From contig JAGVUS010000381.1 in assembly GCA_019136175.1 (NCBI GenBank), positions 1 through 6,792 of the forward strand: 6,792 nt of DNA. Direction: 5' to 3'. Below the pieces are notes generated by a model. The model ran no database searches, was not told where the DNA came from, and saw only the letters and a list, made by a program, of their open reading frames with translations. Below, piece by piece: positions 1 to 5,351 of the stretch. Within the stretch, counting starts at the first letter, position 1. The number at the start of each line of letters is the position of its first letter. Made by a program: the position numbers and the translations under genes. The DNA comes from Chloroflexota bacterium (GTDB lineage Bacteria > Chloroflexota > Anaerolineae > Anaerolineales > Anaerolineaceae).

Positions 1-332
1 AGGCGAATCGGGATGGCGGCAAATGCTGCCAGTGCCAGGTTGGAAAGTGGACCGGCGACAGCAGTCCACATCAATGCGGCGGGAGACTTGCGGTTCAATG
101 CGTACACATTGACAGGCACGGGTTTTGCCCAGCCAAATCCGGCAAAGATCAGCATCAGCGATCCGATAATATCCAGATGCCGAAGGGGATTGAGCGTCAG
201 GCGACCATACTGGCGGGGGGTATCATCCCCAAGGTGATCGGCTGTCCAGGCATGGGCAAATTCATGCACCGGCAGCGCAATAAATAGAGCAATCAAGTTG
301 GCAATCAAAAAAGGGAGATCAAAACCCAGCAT
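1..332 (-). CDS. Site-2 protease-like (M50B) membrane metalloprotease, N-terminal part
   Basis: This gene reads leftwards and is cut by the window edge after 110 complete codons. Translating the reverse complement gives a hydrophobic N-terminal segment (residues about 5-20) that runs into HEFAH at residues 23-27. HEFAH is the HExxH zinc and catalytic motif of site-2 proteases. It is followed by NPLRHLD (48-54), a hydrophobic stretch at 56-66, and GPLSN at 94-98, matching the GPxxN region of compact bacterial M50B proteins. The third zinc ligand, expected in a later NPDG-like motif, lies outside the window. Family members cleave substrates within the membrane, but the substrate here cannot be told. 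The ATG at 332-330 is preferred because it leaves a normal family N-terminus. No Shine-Dalgarno sequence precedes it, but TATAAT lies 7 bases upstream, suggesting a leaderless mRNA. It diverges from the DUF951 gene. Family call is firm; function is unknown. Confidence 0.9.
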   Translation of the reverse strand, partial: MLGFDLPFLIANLIALFIALPVHEFAHAWTADHLGDDTPRQYGRLTLNPLRHLDIIGSLMLIFAGFGWAKPVPVNVYALNRKSPAALMWTAVAGPLSNLALAAFAAIPIR

Positions 333-339
333 AAAAAAG

Positions 340-348
340 ATTATAACA
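340..348 (-). promoter_or_regulatory. Extended -10 promoter for the site-2 protease gene
   Basis: On the minus strand the sequence reads TGTTATAAT: a perfect TATAAT hexamer (345-340) with the upstream TG of an extended -10. No good -35 hexamer is seen 16-18 bases further upstream, as is typical of extended -10 promoters. The hexamer ends 7 bases before the ATG, so transcription should start at or within a base of the start codon, giving a leaderless mRNA. This is inferred from sequence only. Confidence 0.7.
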
Positions 349-352
349 CGGG

Positions 353-361
353 TGGTATAAT
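353..361 (+). promoter_or_regulatory. Extended -10 promoter for the DUF951 gene
   Basis: TGGTATAAT is a perfect extended -10 element. The hexamer at 356-361 is followed by 6 bases and then the GTG start codon at 368, exactly where +1 is expected. The -35 position (about 333-338) is only a run of A and resembles no -35 consensus. No ribosome binding site fits between promoter and start, so the mRNA is predicted to be leaderless. Confidence 0.7.
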
Positions 362-367
362 CCCATC

Positions 368-583
368 GTGCTGCCCGATTTTTCCATTGGTGATGTACTG
401 CGTTTACGAAAACCCCACCCCTGTGGAAGCTTTGAATGGAAGGTTTTCCGGCTGGGGGCGGATATCGGGTTGGAGTGCTGTCAGTGCGGGCGGCGTGTTC
501 TGCTCACCCGGCGGGACCTGGCTCGCCGGTTAAAATTTGTAGTATCCAGGGAATCTACAGACACGGATCATGCATTAAATTGA
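368..583 (+). CDS. DUF951 family small protein, likely metal binding
   Basis: The 71-residue protein matches the small DUF951 family of Firmicutes and Chloroflexota, to which Bacillus YyzM belongs. The N-terminal half carries the family signature: GDVLRLRKPHPCG (8-20), followed by FEWKV and RLGADI. Cys19, Cys37, Cys38 and Cys40 include a CxxC pair (37-40) followed by GRRV, suggesting a small zinc-ribbon-like fold. Many Arg and Lys residues would suit nucleic-acid contact, but no function is established. The C-terminal tail (about 59-71) is polar and probably disordered. The GTG start at 368 is chosen because the family motif begins a few residues later and no nearer start exists. There is no Shine-Dalgarno sequence; the extended -10 element ends 6 bases before GTG. 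It is followed by a 56-base gap with the next promoter, so it is probably transcribed alone. Confidence 0.88.
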   Translation: MLPDFSIGDVLRLRKPHPCGSFEWKVFRLGADIGLECCQCGRRVLLTRRDLARRLKFVVSRESTDTDHALN

Positions 584-626
584 TTGGGTATTCATCCTGG
601 ATACATTGGTAATGCCAGATTCAAGG

Positions 627-632
627 TATAAT
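627..632 (+). promoter_or_regulatory. -10 element for the tsaE-tsaB-rimI-udg operon
   Basis: A perfect TATAAT hexamer lies 7 bases before the tsaE ATG at 640. It is preceded by AGG rather than the TG of an extended -10. The -35 region is weak: CATTGG at 604-609 with a 17-base spacer. The only purine run upstream (AAGG, 623-626) is 13 bases from the ATG, too far for a normal Shine-Dalgarno. A leaderless operon mRNA starting at or next to the ATG is the simplest reading. Confidence 0.65.
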
Positions 633-639
633 TTTTCAT

Positions 640-1134
640 ATGCCCATCCTGGATTCTCATACACTGGAATTTTTCAGCCGCAGCCCGGAACAAACCCGCC
701 GCCTGGGCATGCGCCTGGGTGCGTTCCTTCAGGTTTCGGATTGTGTTTGCCTGACTGGAGATCTTGGCAGTGGCAAAACCACCCTGGTGCAGGGAATATC
801 CCAGGGGTGGGGCAGCCTGGATCCGGTATCCAGCCCGACATTTGTGCTGGTGAACCAGTATCGCCGACCAGCGGGGGAAAGCCTGTACCATATGGATGCA
901 TACCGGATTGCCAATGCCCTGGAGGCAGAGGATTTGGACCTGGACCTCATGTTGGGGCAGGGCGCGCTGGTGATTGAGTGGGCGGAACGAATCCTGCCGG
1001 CACTTCCCCGGGAACGATTGGTCATCCAGATGCGATGGGTGGCGGATGAGCAACGGGGAATGGTGCTTACACCATATGGTGAACGCTACAAGTCGCTGCT
1101 GGATGCCATCCGGCAACGCATGATTGGAGTATAA
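640..1134 (+). CDS. tsaE: tRNA t6A biosynthesis ATPase TsaE (YjeE)
   Basis: TsaE is the ATPase that acts with TsaB and TsaD in the cytoplasm to form N6-threonylcarbamoyladenosine at position 37 of ANN-decoding tRNAs. It is thought to reset the TsaBD complex between cycles. At 164 residues it is close to the usual length of about 150-160. Visible motifs in family order are the P-loop GDLGSGKTT (40-48), SSPTFVL (64-70), HMDAYR (84-89) and VIEWAER (111-117, including the conserved Trp114). The start is the ATG at 640, just after the -10 hexamer; an N-terminus leading into SPEQTRRLG is normal for the family. Its TAA ends 2 bases before the tsaB ATG, so the two are almost certainly cotranscribed. 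No key residue is missing. TsaC and TsaD are not in the window and should be elsewhere. Confidence 0.97.
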   Translation: MPILDSHTLEFFSRSPEQTRRLGMRLGAFLQVSDCVCLTGDLGSGKTTLVQGISQGWGSLDPVSSPTFVLVNQYRRPAGESLYHMDAYRIANALEAEDLDLDLMLGQGALVIEWAERILPALPRERLVIQMRWVADEQRGMVLTPYGERYKSLLDAIRQRMIGV

Positions 1135-1136
1135 CC

Positions 1137-1805
1137 ATGCTGCTGGCTGTTGATACCTCCACACAATGGGTTGGCATTGCGTTGTATGATTCTGACCGGG
1201 TGGTTGCCGAACTTGCCTGGCAGACCCGTTTTCACCATACTGTGGAACTGGCTCCGGCTGTCCAGGATCTGATGCAACGCAGTGGAATAAAACCTGCCGA
1301 GTTAAAAGCACTGGCGGTTGCCCTGGGACCCGGTTCATTCACCAGCCTGCGAATTGGCATGGCACTGGTGAAGGGAATGGCTCTGGCATTGAAAATCCCG
1401 GTGGTGGGCATCCCCACCCTGGATGTTGTGGCTGCTGCGCAACCATTACAGGAATTGCCAATGGCAGCCATCCTGCAGGCGGGCAGGGGCAGGCTGGCAG
1501 TTGGCTGGTATCATGCAGAAAAACGTGGTTGGAAATTACAGGGTGAAGCTGCTTTGATGAACATTGAGGATCTCTCCCGCGCCATTGAAAAGCCCACCCT
1601 TGTGTGCGGAGAAATTACCGAGGCGGAACGACAAACCCTGGGAAAAAGGCGCAAAACCGTCCTGATGACCAGCCCGGCACACTCCACCAGGCGACCCGGT
1701 TTCCTGGCAGAACTGGCATGGAAGCGCTGGCAAAATGGGCACGCAGATGATCCCGCTTTGCTTGCCCCCATTTACCTTCGCGTGGCGGATCCCATCCCCG
1801 AGTAG
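1137..1805 (+). CDS. tsaB: tRNA t6A biosynthesis scaffold protein TsaB (YeaZ)
   Basis: TsaB is the catalytically inactive ASKHA-fold partner that dimerises with the catalytic subunit TsaD during t6A synthesis. The 222-residue product is near the normal length of about 210-235. It begins with the actin-like phosphate-1 strand MLLAVDTST (1-9). HHTVELAPAV follows at 33-42 and the TsaB signature GPGSFTSLRIG at 64-74, continuing into KGMALAL. The C-terminus has YLRVADPIP, the usual closing motif of the family. The C-terminal half (about 105-200) is more variable, as is common. A GGAG Shine-Dalgarno at 1126-1129 lies 7 bases before the ATG, inside the last codons of tsaE, so ordinary ribosome binding or coupling is expected here. 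A TATAAC at 1130-1135 also precedes the ATG, but the SD makes an internal leaderless start unnecessary. Confidence 0.96.
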   Translation: MLLAVDTSTQWVGIALYDSDRVVAELAWQTRFHHTVELAPAVQDLMQRSGIKPAELKALAVALGPGSFTSLRIGMALVKGMALALKIPVVGIPTLDVVAAAQPLQELPMAAILQAGRGRLAVGWYHAEKRGWKLQGEAALMNIEDLSRAIEKPTLVCGEITEAERQTLGKRRKTVLMTSPAHSTRRPGFLAELAWKRWQNGHADDPALLAPIYLRVADPIPE

Positions 1806-1822
1806 AAAACGAGAATAAAACT

Positions 1823-2356
1823 GTGGATGTTTTGATTCGCCCCATGAAGCTGGAGGATATCAGCCAGGTACACGAGATTGATGTACAATCCTTCTCCCTG
1901 CCCTGGCCGGAGCGATCCTTCCGCTATGAGTTAACCGAAAATCAAACCTCGCGCTTATGGGTGGCGGAGGTCGGCGATCCGGGTGATGCCCGGATTGTTG
2001 CCATGATGGTCCTGTGGCTGATTCTGGATGAAGCCCATATAGGAACCATCGCGGTTCACTCGGATTACCGAAGGATGGGAATCGGGCGGAAATTGCTTGC
2101 CCATGCACTTCTTCATGCAGTGGATGAGGGAGTGGCGAGTGTGTTTCTCGAAGTGCGTCGCAGCAATCACACTGCGCAATCACTGTATGCGCAATTTGGA
2201 TTTACCCTGGATGGCATCCGCCCCCGGTATTACCAGGACACAGGGGAGGACGCCCTTTTGCTCAGCCTCTCCGGGCTGCAGGAGGCTCCCACCCGGGCAA
2301 ATTTATTAAAAATATTGCTCTCCCAATCCGGAGAGCAGGCTTTGATGGGAGGTTAA
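1823..2356 (+). CDS. rimI: RimI-like N-alpha-acetyltransferase (GNAT)
   Basis: This GNAT-fold enzyme would transfer an acetyl group from acetyl-CoA to a protein N-terminus. In Escherichia coli RimI acetylates ribosomal protein bS18, and the gene is very often encoded beside tsaB or tsaD. The 177 residues open with IRPMKLEDI (5-13). The acetyl-CoA loop RRMGIG is at 83-88. LEVRRSN at 109-115 and SLYAQFGF at 120-127 supply Glu110 and Tyr122; their 12-residue spacing equals that of the proposed catalytic Glu103 and Tyr115 of enterobacterial RimI. RYYQDTGEDALLL (135-147) completes the family pattern. Residues 150-177 are a longer C-terminal tail than in E. coli (148 residues). The GTG at 1823 is chosen because it keeps the IRPM strand; an ATG at 1844 would delete it. 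Only a weak GAGA precedes it, so translation may depend on coupling to tsaB, 17 bases upstream. Confidence 0.93.
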   Translation: MDVLIRPMKLEDISQVHEIDVQSFSLPWPERSFRYELTENQTSRLWVAEVGDPGDARIVAMMVLWLILDEAHIGTIAVHSDYRRMGIGRKLLAHALLHAVDEGVASVFLEVRRSNHTAQSLYAQFGFTLDGIRPRYYQDTGEDALLLSLSGLQEAPTRANLLKILLSQSGEQALMGG

Positions 2357-2359
2357 TTC

Positions 2360-3016
2360 ATGGACTCGGCGACCATTCTTGCTGAAATATCCAGGCAGGT
2401 GATTGTATGTGAGAAATGTGCCTTGCACTTCTCGCGGAAAAAAGGAGTACCTGGTGAAGGTCCCAACCGTGTGACAGTAATGTTTATCGGCGAAGGTCCT
2501 GGTTTTTATGAAAACGAGCAAGGGCGTCCTTTTGTGGGACAGGCAGGCAAGCTGCTGGATGAACTGCTTGCCAAAGCCGGTCTCAAACGCGAGGAAGTCT
2601 TTATCACCAACGTAGTCAAGTGCCGTCCACCTGGGAATCGTGATCCTCTGCCGGAGGAACTGGCAGCCTGCAGCAGTTACCTGGATGCACAAATTGAAGC
2701 ATTGCAGCCACTTGTGATTGTTACACTGGGCAGGTACTCGATGGCAAAATTCATGCCCAATGCCAAGATCAGCAACACGCATGGACAGGCTGTGTGGGTG
2801 AATGGCAAACTGGTGGTGGCAATGTATCATCCTGCCGCTGCACTGCACCAGCCGTCCATCCGACCCCAGCTGGAGGCGGATTTTGCCAGGCTGCCTGAAT
2901 TCATCAAAATGGCAAAAGCAGATTTACATCTCCATTCTGGAATGAACGAGAAACCGGCTGAACCTGAGGAAAAGGAACCACCGAAGGATCAACCAACCCA
3001 GCTAAGCCTGTTCTAA
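2360..3016 (+). CDS. udg: Type 4 (family 4) iron-sulfur uracil-DNA glycosylase
   Basis: The enzyme removes uracil from DNA after cytosine deamination, starting base excision repair. The 218 residues show the family 4 pattern. Four Cys likely ligate a 4Fe-4S cluster: Cys17 and Cys20 (CxxC), Cys88, and Cys104, the last two separated by 15 residues as in known members. Motif A is GEGPGFYENEQGRPFVG (44-60); it has GEGPG where many members have GEAPG. TNVVKCRPPGNRDP spans 83-96. Motif B is HPAAALHQP (157-165). The enzymatic core ends near residue 183. Residues 195-213 form a Glu/Lys/Pro-rich linker that looks disordered, and the protein ends in QLSLF (214-218), matching the consensus peptide for binding the bacterial sliding clamp. 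A strong Shine-Dalgarno, GGGAGG (2347-2352), lies 7 bases before the ATG and inside the end of rimI. The 3-base gap supports the same operon. Confidence 0.95.
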   Translation: MDSATILAEISRQVIVCEKCALHFSRKKGVPGEGPNRVTVMFIGEGPGFYENEQGRPFVGQAGKLLDELLAKAGLKREEVFITNVVKCRPPGNRDPLPEELAACSSYLDAQIEALQPLVIVTLGRYSMAKFMPNAKISNTHGQAVWVNGKLVVAMYHPAAALHQPSIRPQLEADFARLPEFIKMAKADLHLHSGMNEKPAEPEEKEPPKDQPTQLSLF

Positions 3017-3057
3017 GTCAACCCATCATTTCAAACATAGAAAGTCACAAAAGATTT

Positions 3058-4374
3058 ATGGATTTTCAAATCGAGTTAACCAATAAATTTCAGAATCATT
3101 CCGCCCGCGTTGTGATTTTGGGCTTGGGTTATGTTGGATTGCCACTGGCGGTTGTCTTTGCGGATGCCGGGTACACGGTCATCGGTGTGGATCCAATCCG
3201 CGAGAAAGTGGATGCAATCCAACAGGGGAAAAGTTACATTGCTGATGTACCATCCGAGCAGGTAGCCCGCCTGGTCAAAGAAGGAAAACTTTCAGCTACA
3301 GTTGATTTTTCTGTGATTCGGGATGCGGATGCTGTCAGCATCTGTGTGCCCACCCCACTTCTAAAAACTGGGGATCCGGATCTTTCATTTATTGTTTCTG
3401 CCCGGGATTCTGTTGCAAAATATATGCATCCGGGAATGGTGATCATCCTGGAATCCAGTACGTATCCGGGCACCACCCGTGAACTGGTTTTGCCAAAACT
3501 AGTGGAAGCCAGCGGTCTAGTTGTGGGAAAGGATTTCTTCCTGGCGTTCTCACCGGAACGAGTGGACCCGGGGCGGGAGGATTGGACGACTGTAAATACG
3601 CCGCGCGTGGTGGGGGGAATCACGCCCGCCTGCGGTGTGGTTGCTGCTGAGCTTTACTCACATGCCTTGAAGACAGTCATCCCGGTCTCCTCGGTGGAAG
3701 TGGCGGAAATGGCGAAACTGCTGGAAAATACCTTCCGATTAATTAACATTGGACTGGTGAATGAACTGGCGATCATGTGCAACCGGCTGGGAGTGGACGT
3801 CTGGGAGGTGATTGATGCCGCTGCCACCAAGCCGTTTGGATTTATGAAATTCACACCAGGTCCAGGATTGGGCGGTCATTGCATCCCGATTGACCCTTTG
3901 TACCTTTCCTGGAAGCTGCGCTCGTTGAATTACACCGCCAAATTTATTGAACTGGCATCCGAGATCAACACCAATATGCCCCGATTTGTTGTTGGCAAGG
4001 TGCAGGATGCCCTTAATGATCAGAGGAAACCACTCAAAGGCAGCCGTATCCTGGTGTTGGGGGCGGCGTATAAACCTGACATTGATGATTTACGCGAATC
4101 CCCTGCCATTGACGTGATTGGATTGTTGAAGCAAAAAGGCGCGGATGTCCAGTACCATGATCCATACATACCAGCCATCGATCACGATGCCATCAGTCTG
4201 CAATCGGTGCCGGATTTGATGGAATCAGTCCGCCACGCGGATTGTGTTGTGATTGTTACCAACCATGCAAATTATGATTATCCGTCAATCCTGGAATCAG
4301 CTGCGTTGGTTGTGGACACCCGCAATGCAATGGGAACCCTGGGGAGGAATCATCCGAAAGTGGTGAGGTTGTAA
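3058..4374 (+). CDS. Nucleotide-sugar 6-dehydrogenase, UDP-GlcNAc (WbpA/WecC/TviB) type
   Basis: This NAD-dependent enzyme would oxidise C6 of a UDP-sugar in two steps to the uronic acid. The 438 residues fit the UDP-glucose/GDP-mannose dehydrogenase family. The N-terminal Rossmann motif is GLGYVG (22-27). The catalytic Cys275 sits in GGHCIPIDP, followed by LYLSWKLR. The C-terminal UDP-binding domain begins around residue 328 and includes AAYKPDIDDLRESP. SPERVDPG (165-172) and the IDPLYLSWK context are typical of UDP-N-acetylhexosamine dehydrogenases rather than UDP-glucose dehydrogenases, which usually carry a NPEFLREG-like motif. The likely product is therefore UDP-N-acetylglucosaminuronate, or the mannosamine equivalent. 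The ATG at 3058 has no clear Shine-Dalgarno and no clear -10, so its expression signal is unresolved. An ATG in frame only 16 residues before the Rossmann fold makes this start reasonable. The stop overlaps the next start (TAATG). Confidence 0.94.
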   Translation: MDFQIELTNKFQNHSARVVILGLGYVGLPLAVVFADAGYTVIGVDPIREKVDAIQQGKSYIADVPSEQVARLVKEGKLSATVDFSVIRDADAVSICVPTPLLKTGDPDLSFIVSARDSVAKYMHPGMVIILESSTYPGTTRELVLPKLVEASGLVVGKDFFLAFSPERVDPGREDWTTVNTPRVVGGITPACGVVAAELYSHALKTVIPVSSVEVAEMAKLLENTFRLINIGLVNELAIMCNRLGVDVWEVIDAAATKPFGFMKFTPGPGLGGHCIPIDPLYLSWKLRSLNYTAKFIELASEINTNMPRFVVGKVQDALNDQRKPLKGSRILVLGAAYKPDIDDLRESPAIDVIGLLKQKGADVQYHDPYIPAIDHDAISLQSVPDLMESVRHADCVVIVTNHANYDYPSILESAALVVDTRNAMGTLGRNHPKVVRL

Positions 4375-5351
4375 TGCAGCGCATCCTTGTCACTGGAGCA
4401 GCAGGATTTATCGGACAAAAGGTCAGTGAATTCCTGTTGAACGATGGGATTGAGGTTATTGGGGTTGATAACCTTTGCGAAACCTACGATGTCCGCTTGA
4501 AAGAATGGCGTTTAAGCCAGTTGGAAAACCAACCCGGTTTTTACTTTCGCCGCGTGGATATCTGTGATTCAGATATGCTACGCGAAGCCTTTAATGAATC
4601 AACTCCACTGGATGGAGTGATCCACCTGGCGGCGCGGGCGGGAGTTCGCCAATCACTGGAAAATCCGGCAGCATTTATTCAGACGAATATCACGGGTACT
4701 ATGAATTTATTGGAATGCTGCCGCCAGTTTGAGGTGCCCAAGTTTGTACTGGCATCCACCTCCTCCATTTATGGCGCAAATGCGCCTTTACCTACTCCTG
4801 AAACAGCAGATAGCAGCCATCCACTCCAACCGTATGCTGCAAGCAAGAAGGCTGCCGAAGTTCTCTGTCACAGTTACCACCATAATTACGGGTTGGATGT
4901 AACTGTCTTTCGCTACTTCACGGTGTATGGTCCGGCAGCCAGACCGGATATGGCAATGTTCCGTTTTACCCAATGGATTGCAGAAGACCGTCCTCTCAGG
5001 TTAAATGGAGATGGTACCCAGTCGCGTGGATTCACTTATGTTGATGATATCGCCCGCGGAACGATCCTTGGATTAAAACCGTTGGGGTATGATGTCATTA
5101 ATCTGGGTGGTCATGAAGAACTCCGCATGTTGGACCTGATCCACATGATGGAATCACTTTTGCAGAAAAAAGCTCGAATTGTGACCCTGCCGTTCAACCA
5201 AGCGGATATGCGCACCAACCTGGCGGATATCACCCGGGCGCGGCAAGCGTTGGGATGGGAGCCTTTGGTTTCCGTGCAGGAAGGTGTACGGAATCTCGTG
5301 GAGTGGTATTTGAGAGAACGGGCGTGGACAAGCCTGGTGCGAACCGAATGA
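4374..5351 (+). CDS. NAD-dependent sugar epimerase, UDP-uronate C4 epimerase type
   Basis: This is an extended short-chain dehydrogenase. NAD binds at TGAAGFIG (7-14). The active site has a Ser/Thr cluster in ASTSSIYG (127-134) and YAASKK (154-159) with Tyr154 and Lys158. HLAARAGVRQSLENP (84-98) and VYGPAARPDMAMFRF closely resemble UDP-glucuronate 4-epimerases, which share this RPDMA motif. The related WbpP/TviC enzymes act on N-acetylated uronates. The 325-residue length is normal. Paired with the preceding dehydrogenase, it would convert a gluco-configured UDP-uronate to the galacto form, for example UDP-GalNAcA or UDP-GalA. The ATG shares a base with the dehydrogenase stop, and GGTGAGG (4362-4368) serves as Shine-Dalgarno 5 bases upstream, so coupled translation is expected. 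The exact substrate cannot be fixed from sequence; an NDP-sugar 4,6-dehydratase is less likely given the RPDMA motif. Confidence 0.92.
   Translation: MQRILVTGAAGFIGQKVSEFLLNDGIEVIGVDNLCETYDVRLKEWRLSQLENQPGFYFRRVDICDSDMLREAFNESTPLDGVIHLAARAGVRQSLENPAAFIQTNITGTMNLLECCRQFEVPKFVLASTSSIYGANAPLPTPETADSSHPLQPYAASKKAAEVLCHSYHHNYGLDVTVFRYFTVYGPAARPDMAMFRFTQWIAEDRPLRLNGDGTQSRGFTYVDDIARGTILGLKPLGYDVINLGGHEELRMLDLIHMMESLLQKKARIVTLPFNQADMRTNLADITRARQALGWEPLVSVQEGVRNLVEWYLRERAWTSLVRTE

Larger units (their letters stand above)
339..362. repeat. Inverted repeat made of two outward-facing extended -10 elements
   Basis: The 24 bases form an imperfect palindrome. Each arm reads TGnTATAATC outward: the right arm on the plus strand (353-362), the left arm on the minus strand (348-339). 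The 4-base centre is CGGG (349-352). The outer seven bases of each arm are perfectly complementary. The position between two divergent start codons fits back-to-back promoters better than a terminator, since there is no GC-rich stem. An operator for a dimeric regulator using the same symmetry remains possible. Confidence 0.75.

Noticed and set aside
13..237. A 74-codon plus-strand open frame at the left edge.
   Set aside because: It is antisense to the site-2 protease gene, whose HEFAH and GPLSN motifs are clear on the other strand.
339..362. The inverted repeat read as a bidirectional transcription terminator.
   Set aside because: The stem is AU-only apart from its outer G-C pair, and the site lies between two divergent gene starts, where a terminator is not expected.
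1130..1135. TATAAC before tsaB read as an internal leaderless promoter.
   Set aside because: A good GGAG Shine-Dalgarno 7 bases before the ATG and the 2-base gap to tsaE explain the start, and the hexamer contains the tsaE stop codon, so it may be coincidental.
592..1338. A 248-codon open frame on the minus strand spanning tsaE and the start of tsaB.
   Set aside because: It is antisense to two strongly recognisable genes, its translation is rich in Gln, His, Pro and Cys without family motifs, and it has no promoter or ribosome site. It is a reading-frame shadow.
2306..2848. A 180-codon minus-strand open frame overlapping rimI and udg.
   Set aside because: Both sense genes are well supported, and the antisense translation has no recognisable motif.
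5255..5347. A 31-residue N-terminal extension of the flippase.
   Set aside because: It lies inside the epimerase gene in another frame, is soluble and unlike the family, while the ATG at 5348 gives a normal ATGA overlap and a membrane-protein N-terminus.
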